64,000 nucleotides of DNA from an uncultured Paracoccaceae bacterium (lineage in GTDB: Bacteria; Pseudomonadota; Alphaproteobacteria; Rhodobacterales; Rhodobacteraceae), in NCBI GenBank assembly GCA_947487205.1, contig CANKVU010000004.1, positions 46,000 through 109,999 on the forward strand, read 5' to 3'. The notes beneath the pieces are model-generated. The model searched no databases, had not been told where the DNA came from, and saw only the letters and a program-made list of their open reading frames with translations. Shown here in pieces: positions 9,787-17,440 of the stretch (positions within the stretch are counted from its first letter, which is position 1; each line of letters begins with the position of its first letter). The translations under genes were made by a program, and so were the position numbers.

Positions 9787-11436
9787 ATGCACTTTGAGGA
9801 ACGATACCCCTATGGCTCTGCGCGCTTCGCGGAACCCTTCGAAATCTCCCGCGCCTTCCGGTCTCAGGGCGGCGTGCCCTTCGCCTTCCATCAGGGGCGC
9901 AAGCTCTTCCATGCAAAGAATGCTGGCATGCTCCTGATCGGCGGGGCGGGCTCTGGCAAGTTCACCTCTGTTCTCGCCCATCTCATGGATGCTCCAGGCC
10001 GGAACGGTGAACCTGCACGCTATGCGATCTTTGATCCAAAGCGCGAGCTGCGCGCAGTGCTGGAGCCATACTTCGCCCACATCAAAGCCCGCGTGTACGA
10101 GATCAACCCGTACTTCACGCATGGCGCACAAGGACACACCCTCTCGATCCTGAGCCATCTCACCCCCACCAGCCCGCGCCTCGTGGCTGATTGCCGCCGG
10201 GCGGCGCGCACGCTGCTGCCCGAAAGCGGCGGCGGTGATGCCAAGTTCTTCGAGCAAAAGGCGCAGAACTGGCTCGATCCGCTCATGCGGGGCCTCGTGC
10301 ACATGGATGGCGGAGTATCCCCAACCTCCCTCTATGATCTGGTGGGCATGATCCGCGTCTCGCCGGAGGGCTTCGCCGAAACGGCAGAGATCATGGCCGC
10401 GCTTGGCGAGCCTGACCTAACTATCGCCTATGCCGAGATGATGGAGATGGCCGAAGACTCGCGCCGGACTTTCGATTCAGTGATGAGCGAGATTACCAAC
10501 GGGCTCGCCTTCATGAGCGATCCGCGCCTGCAATCGGCGCTGGTGGCAAGTGAGCATGCTGACTTCACCCTGGACGTGCTCTGCGAGGACAGCGCCGATC
10601 CGGTCTTCGTCTTCTTCGTGATGCCGCCGGAGATGACGGTGCAAAACGCAGCGCTCATCCGGCAGTTCTTCTCGACGCTGCGCACCTTGAAGCAGGCCCG
10701 GCCCGACGCACCAACGCTCAATCTGGTGATTGATGAAGCTGCCCAGCTCGGGCGCTTCCCGGAAATTGCCGAGTTTTACTCAATTGGGCGGGGGTTCGGT
10801 CTGTGTCCGGTTTGCGTCTACCAAGACATCGGCCAAATCCGGAACAACCTGGGCCCGACAGGGGCGATGACGCTCTCGGCCAGCGCCGATCTGGAAGTCT
10901 ATCTTGGCGGTGGCATCTCCGATCTGGAGACGGCGCGCCATCTCTCCCAGAAGCTCGGCAACCAGACGCTCAGCCTGGATGATCATCTCACCCAGCAGCG
11001 GGCAAGCCGCGCCATGCGTGAAGCCATGCATGACGCACTCTTCGGTAAAGGCGGCAATGGCATCCGCACCGGGCTTTCGATGAAGGCACTGTCTTACGAG
11101 CGCGGGCACCAGCGTAAGCAGGCGCGGCCTCTCCGTACCCCGGATGAAATCCTGGGAATGCCGCACAGCCAGGCGCTTGTCATGGCCTCGGGCTACGGCA
11201 TTCCGCCCTTCCTGGCAGAGAAGGTGCCGTATTACGCGCGCACCGAATATCGAGGCCTCTACGGGCCGAACCCGTACTTTGACCGCGATCTTACCAAGGT
11301 GGGCCTCGGTCGGCGCTTCGGCGCGAAGGCAAGCGCGCGCGTGATCGCCGAGCCCGTGGCCGAAAGCCATGCGCATCTTCCGCAATACGCTAATGGGCAA
11401 TGGACATTTATCGACGGATATCGTCCGAAATCCTGA
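9787..11436 (+). CDS. Type IV coupling protein (VirD4/TraG-like ATPase) without membrane domain
   Basis: It has 549 residues. A Walker A-like loop lies at residues 52-60 (GGAGSGKFT; the residue after Lys is Phe, and VirD4/TraG proteins also often lack Ser/Thr there). Further on come FDPKRE, a Walker B (LNLVIDEAAQLG) and the YQD motif after it, as in TraG/VirD4/TraD coupling proteins that feed DNA-relaxase complexes into a type IV channel. The protein starts directly with soluble sequence, so the usual N-terminal transmembrane helices are absent. An AAAGGAA ribosome site precedes the ATG. The tiny membrane proteins just upstream could replace the missing anchor. Confidence 0.85.
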   Translation: MHFEERYPYGSARFAEPFEISRAFRSQGGVPFAFHQGRKLFHAKNAGMLLIGGAGSGKFTSVLAHLMDAPGRNGEPARYAIFDPKRELRAVLEPYFAHIKARVYEINPYFTHGAQGHTLSILSHLTPTSPRLVADCRRAARTLLPESGGGDAKFFEQKAQNWLDPLMRGLVHMDGGVSPTSLYDLVGMIRVSPEGFAETAEIMAALGEPDLTIAYAEMMEMAEDSRRTFDSVMSEITNGLAFMSDPRLQSALVASEHADFTLDVLCEDSADPVFVFFVMPPEMTVQNAALIRQFFSTLRTLKQARPDAPTLNLVIDEAAQLGRFPEIAEFYSIGRGFGLCPVCVYQDIGQIRNNLGPTGAMTLSASADLEVYLGGGISDLETARHLSQKLGNQTLSLDDHLTQQRASRAMREAMHDALFGKGGNGIRTGLSMKALSYERGHQRKQARPLRTPDEILGMPHSQALVMASGYGIPPFLAEKVPYYARTEYRGLYGPNPYFDRDLTKVGLGRRFGAKASARVIAEPVAESHAHLPQYANGQWTFIDGYRPKS

Positions 11437-11467
11437 AGTCAAAACCAGCAATAAGGAGAACTAGACC

Positions 11468-12037
11468 ATGACTATGATCGAACGAAACTTCTCGAAACCC
11501 GCAGAAATTTGCGCCCCACAACAAAAGGATGATAAAATGAAACTAGAACATACCGCTTTGCCTGCTCAGAGCAAAGCGCACTTCAAGGGAAATGGACGGA
11601 ACACTGATCCGCGCGTTGCGGATGAATCTTCGCGCACGGTTTTGCCGCGCGCGGGAAAGGATGGTGTTGTTATGCCTGATGATAGCTTTGATGACAGCCC
11701 GCAAGCGGGGCCCACGCTCCGCCTGACGGGTGAGGCCAGCGCCAAGCGCTGCTTGGAGGTCGATGTCGATAAGTATCAGAAATATTTGGATGATCCGGCG
11801 CTCAGCGATGATCAAAAAGAAGAAATCATCCGCGCCCTTTGGTCGATCATGATGGCCTTCGCGGACCTTGGATTTGGTATCCATCCGATCCAAGAAGCCT
11901 GTGGACAAGTGAACGAAACGCTTGATGAGCAAGCGAAAGGGGATTCTAATGGAGACCAAGCCACACATACGAAGATGCATGATGCATTCAATTCGGCAAG
12001 CCGCGATGGAAATTCGCGGCCCGCCCAAGAAGAATAA
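11468..12037 (+). CDS. Acidic hypothetical protein linked to the recombinase
   Basis: It has 189 residues and an AAGGAG ribosome site. Residues 1-75 are low-complexity and charged. Residues ~95-140 form a compact helical segment (VDKYQKYLDDPALSDDQKEEIIRALWSIM) that appears to be the folded core. The tail is again disordered. It lies 10 nt before the recombinase, whose Shine-Dalgarno overlaps this stop codon, so the two are likely cotranslated. The position suggests an accessory role in integration or excision, but no recombination-directionality-factor motif is recognisable. Confidence 0.65.
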   Translation: MTMIERNFSKPAEICAPQQKDDKMKLEHTALPAQSKAHFKGNGRNTDPRVADESSRTVLPRAGKDGVVMPDDSFDDSPQAGPTLRLTGEASAKRCLEVDVDKYQKYLDDPALSDDQKEEIIRALWSIMMAFADLGFGIHPIQEACGQVNETLDEQAKGDSNGDQATHTKMHDAFNSASRDGNSRPAQEE

Positions 12038-12047
12038 AGGAGTAGAT

Positions 12048-13625
12048 ATGCGAGAATTTAATCGCCAACAACATGGGCCGGGCACAATGGCAATCGTATA
12101 TTGCCGTGTCTCGGACCCAAAACAAACAACGCGCGGTGACGGGCTTAACTCTCAAGAGACCCGTTGCCGCGAGTTCGCCAAATACAAAGGCTACGAAGTC
12201 GTCGCAGTCTTTAAAGATGACATGTCGGGGAAGTTTCATGCCCGCCCCGGCATGCAATCCGCCCTTGCCTTCCTTCGGAAGAACCGCAAACACCCTCATG
12301 TTTTAATCATCGATGATATCACCCGCCTTGCGCGCGGGCTGGAAGCACATATCAAGTTGCGCTCTGATATCAGCGGCGCTGGCGGTATCCTTGAAAGCCC
12401 CTCCATTGAGTTTGGTGAAGATTCGGATTCGATCCTCGTTGAAAACCTGCTCGCTTCCGTCTCGCAGCATCAACGCCAGAAGAACGGTGAGCAAACCAAG
12501 AACCGCATGCGCGCGCGGCTTCAGAACGGCTACTGGCCGTTCCAGGCTCCGATTGGGTATCGCTACGAACGCTCCAGCGCGGGCCACGGCAAAGTCTTGG
12601 TGCACGACGAGCCCAATGCCTCGATCTTGCGGGAAGCCCTTGAAGGCTACGCCTGCGGGCGCTTTCAGACGCAAGTAGAGGTGAAGCGCTTTCTGGAAGC
12701 GCAGCCTGCCTTCCCAAAGGATTTGAACGGTCGGGAGGTGCGCAACCAGCGCGTTTATGAGATGCTGACGCGCTGTCTCTATGCCGGGTATGTCGAGCAT
12801 GCCGAGTGGGGCGTGAGCCTACGCCAGGGGCACCATGAGGGTCTGATCGACTATGCCACGTTTCAAGCCATTCAGAATCGCCTTACCTCGACAGCCAAAG
12901 CGCCCGCGCGAAAGGACATCAGTGCAGACTTCCCCTTGCGCGGGTTTATCCAGTGTGACGATTGCGGCGAGGCGCTGACGGCGTGCTGGTCCACCAGCAA
13001 GACGGGAGCCAAGCACCCTTACTATCTGTGTAAGACGAAGGGTTGTGAGAGCTACCGTAAGTCGATCCGGCGTGATCAGCTAGAAGATGACTTTGAGGGT
13101 TTGCTGCGCTCGCTGGAGCCATCCAAGGGGCTCTATCAGCTCGCCAAGGCCATGTTCCGGGACATCTGGGATGCTCGCATTGCGCAAGCGGCTGACGCCT
13201 CGAAGACGCTCAAGAAAGATATCCACAAGATTGAGACACAGATCGAGGCCCTCCTCGACCGCATCGTCGAATCCACGACCTCCAGTGTGGTTGCGGCCTA
13301 CGAGAAGCGCATCGGGAAGCTGGAGAAGGAGAAGATTCTACTGCAAGAGACCATGGCAAAATCCGGTCAGCCCGTGCGTACCCTGGAGGAGTCGTTCGAA
13401 CTCGCACTGCGGTTTCTGTCAAGTCCTTGGAATATTTGGAAAAATAGCTCGCTTCCTTGGCAAAAAACCGTCCTGCGGCTCGCCTTTGCGGAGCCTGTTC
13501 GGTACTGCCGGAATCAGGGTGTTCGAACCCCGAAAACTTCCTTCCCCTTCAAGGTGTTAGGGGACTTTTCAACGGCGAAATGTGAAATGGCGCGCTGGGG
13601 AGGATTCGAACCCCCGACCCTCTGA
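12048..13625 (+). CDS. Large serine recombinase (integrase of the element)
   Basis: It has 525 residues. The catalytic N-terminal resolvase domain contains YCRVSDPKQ with the nucleophile Ser at residue 22 and the DDITRLAR helix. A recombinase domain follows, with NRMRARLQNGYW and APIGYRY. Next is a zinc ribbon (CDDC....CKTKGC) and a coiled coil in the last third. The start is the ATG with AAAGGAG 6 nt upstream; the frame is open further upstream but only over the previous gene. The reading frame runs into tRNA-Arg and its last ~12 codons (ending GGFEPPTL) are encoded by the tRNA 3' half, so integration created the present C terminus. Confidence 0.9.
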   Translation: MREFNRQQHGPGTMAIVYCRVSDPKQTTRGDGLNSQETRCREFAKYKGYEVVAVFKDDMSGKFHARPGMQSALAFLRKNRKHPHVLIIDDITRLARGLEAHIKLRSDISGAGGILESPSIEFGEDSDSILVENLLASVSQHQRQKNGEQTKNRMRARLQNGYWPFQAPIGYRYERSSAGHGKVLVHDEPNASILREALEGYACGRFQTQVEVKRFLEAQPAFPKDLNGREVRNQRVYEMLTRCLYAGYVEHAEWGVSLRQGHHEGLIDYATFQAIQNRLTSTAKAPARKDISADFPLRGFIQCDDCGEALTACWSTSKTGAKHPYYLCKTKGCESYRKSIRRDQLEDDFEGLLRSLEPSKGLYQLAKAMFRDIWDARIAQAADASKTLKKDIHKIETQIEALLDRIVESTTSSVVAAYEKRIGKLEKEKILLQETMAKSGQPVRTLEESFELALRFLSSPWNIWKNSSLPWQKTVLRLAFAEPVRYCRNQGVRTPKTSFPFKVLGDFSTAKCEMARWGGFEPPTL

Positions 13626-13664
13626 TTCGTAGTCAGATACTCTATCCAACTGAGCTACCAGCGC
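13588..13664 (-). tRNA. tRNA-Arg (anticodon ACG)
   Basis: The complement strand folds as a full cloverleaf: acceptor GCGCTGG/CCAGCGC, D arm, anticodon stem TCTGA/TCAGA with loop CTACGAA (anticodon ACG), T arm GGGGGTTCGAATCCTCC, discriminator G and an encoded CCA at 13588-13590. The 3' end is overlapped by the recombinase frame of the integrated element, which makes this gene the likely insertion site. The tRNA itself is intact. Confidence 0.93.
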
Positions 13665-13717
13665 GTTGGGGCGGTCTCTATCGTGCGGCGCGGCGGGATG
13701 CAAGGGCCCCCCGGACC

Positions 13718-14035
13718 TCACAGGCCGATGCGCTGTGGGCCCCGGCGCGGCGGCGGCGCGGCCCCGTCGGCGGCATAATCGCGCGCCGGCGCCGCGTCGG
13801 CGAAGGCCAGGGTCTTGAAGCGGAAACGGTGCTCGCCCCCCTCGATCCCGTCCGAGACGAGCAGACCGGTCGCCACGTGCTCGGCGCCGCGCAGAAGCCG
13901 CACGCGACCGGGCATGTGCCGCACCGCCCCCGGGTCGAGCGCCAGCCCGCCGCGCCAGATGCGCCGCACCGGCACCGAGCGCGTGCCCCAGGCCAGCCTG
14001 TAGGCCGCCGCCGCGTCGAACAATTCGCATCCCAT
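13718..14035 (-). CDS. Hypothetical protein
   Basis: It has 105 residues. The ATG at 14035 is chosen because GGGAGG lies 8 nt upstream; a frame extension to 14074 lacks such a site. The sequence is Arg/Ala-rich without membrane segments or recognised motifs, and its composition matches chromosomal genes rather than the element. It is the first chromosomal gene beyond the tRNA. Confidence 0.5.
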   Translation of the reverse strand: MGCELFDAAAAYRLAWGTRSVPVRRIWRGGLALDPGAVRHMPGRVRLLRGAEHVATGLLVSDGIEGGEHRFRFKTLAFADAAPARDYAADGAAPPPRRGPQRIGL

Positions 14036-14164
14036 GCCGCGCCTCCCTTCGGTCTTTGGCGGACAGTCTGACACGGTCGCGCGACAGGATCACCACACGG
14101 GCGCGGCATGGACCGGCCCGCCCCCGGGGCTAGGTCCGCCATGACCATTTTTCCGGAGGCCACC

Positions 14165-15139
14165 ATGGGCAAGCTGATCGACGGCGTCTGGCGGGACGTG
14201 TGGTACGACACCGACAAGACCGGGGGGAAGTTCGAACGCTCCGCCCAGGAATTCCGCAACTGGATCACCCCCGACGGCGGCCCCGGCCCGCAGGGCGAGC
14301 CGGGCTACCCGGCCGAGGCGGGGCGCTATCACCTCTATGTCTCCTATGCGTGCCCGTGGGCGAACCGGGCGCTGTTCCTGCGCCGCCTGAAGGGGCTGGA
14401 GAATCTGATCGACGTGTCGGTCGTCCACCCCGAGATGCTGAAAGAGGGGTGGGAGTTCCGCACCGACTTCCCCGGCGCCACCGGGGACCGCGTCTTCGGC
14501 GCCCCCTACCTGCGCGACATCTACCTGCGCGCCGAGCCGGAGATGACCGGCCGCGTCACCGTCCCGCTCCTGTGGGACCTCCAGACCGGGACCATCGTGT
14601 CGAACGAATCGGCGGACATCATCCGGATGTTCAACTCCGCCTTCGACGGCCTCACCGGCAATACCGACGATTTCTGGCCCGAGGAGCTGCGCGGCGCGAT
14701 CGAGCCGGTGAACCGGCGCATCTACGACACGCTGAACAACGGCGTCTACAAGGCCGGGTTCGCCACCAGCCAGGCGGCCTACGACGAGGCGGTGCACCCG
14801 CTCTTCGACACGATGGACTGGCTCGAACAGGTCCTGTCGGAGCAGCGCTACCTGATGGGCGACCGGGTGACGGAGGCCGATTGGCGGCTGTTCTCGACGC
14901 TGGTGCGCTTCGACCTCGTCTATCACACCCACTTCAAGTGCAACCGCAACTACCTGCGCGACTATCCCAACCTCTGGGCCTATACGCGCGAACTCTACCA
15001 ATGGCCGGGCATCCGCGACGAGGTCCATTTCGACCATTTCGTGCGCCACTACCATTACAGCCACGACATGGTGAATCCGAACCGGATCATTCCCATCAAC
15101 CCGGTCCTCGACTGGGACGCGCCGCACGGACGCGGCTGA
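14165..15139 (+). CDS. Glutathionyl-hydroquinone reductase (GST family)
   Basis: It has 324 residues. The thioredoxin-fold N-terminal domain carries YACPWANR with catalytic Cys at residue 63, the hallmark of the YqjG/PcpF/Xi-class group that reduces glutathionyl-hydroquinones. The helical GST C-terminal domain follows (NRRIYDTLNNGVYKAGFA is characteristic). Length equals the family norm. The start is the ATG with GGAGG 6 nt upstream; a longer frame begins at 14108. It is cytosolic and probably single-gene. Confidence 0.9.
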   Translation: MGKLIDGVWRDVWYDTDKTGGKFERSAQEFRNWITPDGGPGPQGEPGYPAEAGRYHLYVSYACPWANRALFLRRLKGLENLIDVSVVHPEMLKEGWEFRTDFPGATGDRVFGAPYLRDIYLRAEPEMTGRVTVPLLWDLQTGTIVSNESADIIRMFNSAFDGLTGNTDDFWPEELRGAIEPVNRRIYDTLNNGVYKAGFATSQAAYDEAVHPLFDTMDWLEQVLSEQRYLMGDRVTEADWRLFSTLVRFDLVYHTHFKCNRNYLRDYPNLWAYTRELYQWPGIRDEVHFDHFVRHYHYSHDMVNPNRIIPINPVLDWDAPHGRG

Positions 15140-15216
15140 TCACGGCTGCGACAGCCGGTTTGCCCAGCCCCCCCCGCCTGCTATCCCCTGCGGCGACACG
15201 TTCGCCCGGAGGATCC

Positions 15217-16413
15217 ATGCGCGCACCCCTGACCGCCCTCGCCCTGATCGCCGCCCTGCCGCTTCACGCGCAGGGTGGGGACGAGGGCGAGATCATCGTT
15301 CCCTGCGGCGGCGACTTCGCCGCCTTCGCCCAGCGGATGGAGGAGGCCGCGATCGCCCGCGGCGCCGATCCCGCCACCGCGCGGGCCTTCTTCGACGGCG
15401 TGCGGCAGGACCCCGACACGCTCGCCGCCGACCGCCGGCAGGGGGTGTTCTCGTTGCCCTTCACCGATTTCGCCCGCCGCCTCATCAGCCAGAACCGGAT
15501 GGATCGCGGCCAGGCGCTCTCGCGCGAATACGACGCCGTCTTCGACCGGATCGAGGCCGAATACGGCGTGCCGCGCGGCGTGCTCCTCGCCTTCTGGGCG
15601 TTCGAGACCGATTACGGCGCGGTCCAGGGCGATTTCAACACCGTGAACTCGCTGATGACGCTCGGCCACGATTGCCGCCGGCCCGGCCTCTTCCAGCCGC
15701 AGGTGCTGGCGGCGCTGGAGCTCGCGTCCCGCGGCGATCTCGACCCCGACACCACCACCGGCGCCTGGGCCGGCGAGATCGGCCAGGTCCAGATGCTGCC
15801 CGAGGACATCCTGACCAACGGCGTGGACGGCGACGGCGACGGCCATGTGCGGCTCAAGACCTCGGCACCCGACGCGCTCATGTCGGGGGCGGCGATGCTG
15901 CGCGACCTCGGCTGGCGCCCGAACGAGCCCTGGCTCGAACAGGTCGAGGTGCCCGCCGACATGGATTGGTCGCAGGCCCGGCTCGGCGTCCGCCGGACGC
16001 CGCGCGACTGGGCGCAGGCGGGGATCGAGCCGCGCTCGGGCGACTTCCTGGCCCCCGACCTGCCCGCGACGCTGATCCTGCCCCAGGGCAAGGACGGGCC
16101 CGCCTTCCTCGGCTACCCGAACTTCGACACCTTCTTCGAGTGGAACCAGAGCTATACCTACGTCCTGACCGCGGCCTATTTCGCCCGCCGGCTGGAGGGG
16201 GCGCCGGTCTTCGACGCGGGCAATCCCGCCCCGGCCCTCTCCACCGACGAGATGAAGGCGCTGCAGCGCCGGCTGGCCGCGCTCGGCCACGACGTGGGAC
16301 AGGTCGACGGCATCCTCGGCGCCGGCACCCGCGCCGCGATCCGCGCCGAACAGGCGCGGCTGGGCCTGCCGGCGGATGCCTGGCCCACGCGGGCGCTCCT
16401 CGACGCGCTCTGA
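15217..16413 (+). CDS. Lytic murein transglycosylase (MltB family) with peptidoglycan-binding domain
   Basis: It has 398 residues. Signal peptide at residues 1-20 (hydrophobic, AxA-like cleavage near LHAQ). The SLT_2/MltB-like domain includes FWAFETDYGAVQG with the catalytic Glu, and AGEIGQVQMLP. The last ~60 residues form a PG_binding_1 domain (LQRRLAALGHDVGQVDGILG). The enzyme cleaves the glycan strands of murein in the periplasm to 1,6-anhydro-muropeptides. CGGAGGA precedes the ATG. The large frame from 14200 that contains it is an artefact of high GC. Confidence 0.9.
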   Translation: MRAPLTALALIAALPLHAQGGDEGEIIVPCGGDFAAFAQRMEEAAIARGADPATARAFFDGVRQDPDTLAADRRQGVFSLPFTDFARRLISQNRMDRGQALSREYDAVFDRIEAEYGVPRGVLLAFWAFETDYGAVQGDFNTVNSLMTLGHDCRRPGLFQPQVLAALELASRGDLDPDTTTGAWAGEIGQVQMLPEDILTNGVDGDGDGHVRLKTSAPDALMSGAAMLRDLGWRPNEPWLEQVEVPADMDWSQARLGVRRTPRDWAQAGIEPRSGDFLAPDLPATLILPQGKDGPAFLGYPNFDTFFEWNQSYTYVLTAAYFARRLEGAPVFDAGNPAPALSTDEMKALQRRLAALGHDVGQVDGILGAGTRAAIRAEQARLGLPADAWPTRALLDAL

Positions 16414-16456
16414 GGCCGCGCTTGACAGGGGGCGGGGCGGATGCAGGTTCGCCCCC

Positions 16457-17440
16457 ATGTCGCTCGATCACATCCCGGCGGTGCTGACCGTCACGCTCAA
16501 TCCCGCGCTCGACCTCTCGACCGAGACGGCCGCGGTCGTTCCGGGCCGCAAGCTGCGCTGCGGGCCGCCGCGGCTCGATCCGGGCGGCGGCGGCATCAAT
16601 GTCAGCCGCCTGGTGGCGCGGCTCGGCGGCGAGACGACGGCCTTCGTGGCGCTCGGCGGCGGCACCGGGATGCGCCTCGTCGCGGCGCTGCAGGACGAGG
16701 GGATCTCCACCCGCATCGTCCCCATCGCGCACGAGACGCGCACCTCCCTGTCGGTGACCGATGCGAGCAGCGGCGCGCAATACCGCTTCATGCTGCCCGG
16801 CCCGGCGCTCAGCGCCGGGGAATACGCCGCCGCCCGCCGCGCCGTGACGGAGGAGGGCGCGACGGGCGATTTCGTCGTGATCTCGGGCTCCCTGCCCACC
16901 GGCGCCGACCCGGACGTGCCCGCGCGGTTGGCGGAGGCCTTCGCGGCGGCGGGCCTGCGCCCGGTCATCGACACGTCCGGCGCGGCGCTCGACCACCTGG
17001 TCCGCCACCCGGCCGCCGATCCCGCCGCGCGTCCCGAGATCCTGCGCTTCGACCACGCCGAGGCGGAGGAGGTCGCGGGCCGCGAACTGCCCCGCCGCGC
17101 CGACACCGCGCGCTTCGCCGCCGATCTGGTGGCCCGGGGCGCGGCCCGCCGCATCGTGGTCGGCCGCCAGGCCGAGGGCAACGTGCTGGCCGAGGCGGCG
17201 GGCGCGTGGTTCGCCGCCGCCGCCCCGGTGGCGGTCGTCTCGGCCATCGGCGCCGGCGACAGCTTCTTGGCCGCGATGACCTATGCCTTCGCCATCGGGT
17301 CCGAGCCGGACGAGGCGCTGCGCTGGGGAACCGCCGCGGCCTGCGCCGCCGTCTCGACCCCCGGCACGCAGATCTGCGCGCCCGAGGACATCGAGGCGCT
17401 GCGCCCCCGCTGCACGGTGGAGCCGATCGCCCCGGCCTAG
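16457..17440 (+). CDS. PfkB-family sugar kinase (1-phosphofructokinase-like hexose kinase)
   Basis: It has 327 residues. N-terminal TVTLNPALDLS and DPGGGGINVSRL and C-terminal SAIGAGDSF are the two PfkB signatures; the Asp of GAGD is the catalytic base. The opening TVTLNPALD is typical of the FruK/PfkB hexose-phosphate branch. The exact substrate cannot be told. No Shine-Dalgarno precedes the ATG, and a TTGACA lies 30-35 nt before it (16422-16427), which would suit a leaderless or nearly leaderless message. The stop codon shares the palindrome CCTAGG with the stop of convergent smc. Confidence 0.85.
   Translation: MSLDHIPAVLTVTLNPALDLSTETAAVVPGRKLRCGPPRLDPGGGGINVSRLVARLGGETTAFVALGGGTGMRLVAALQDEGISTRIVPIAHETRTSLSVTDASSGAQYRFMLPGPALSAGEYAAARRAVTEEGATGDFVVISGSLPTGADPDVPARLAEAFAAAGLRPVIDTSGAALDHLVRHPAADPAARPEILRFDHAEAEEVAGRELPRRADTARFAADLVARGAARRIVVGRQAEGNVLAEAAGAWFAAAAPVAVVSAIGAGDSFLAAMTYAFAIGSEPDEALRWGTAAACAAVSTPGTQICAPEDIEALRPRCTVEPIAPA

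Larger units (their letters stand above)
1..13625. mobile_element. Right-hand part of an integrated mobile element
   Basis: This stretch is visibly lower in GC than the ~70% chromosome that follows. It carries accessory genes (DNA methyltransferase, RTX protease, coupling ATPase, tiny membrane proteins) and ends with a large serine recombinase gene whose last codons lie in the 3' end of tRNA-Arg. A recombinase at the junction with a tRNA is typical of integrative elements. The left end is outside the window. No relaxase or mating-pair genes are visible here, so whether the element is self-transmissible or only mobilizable cannot be decided. The exact crossover point is inferred to lie near 13,588-13,625. 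Confidence 0.75.
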
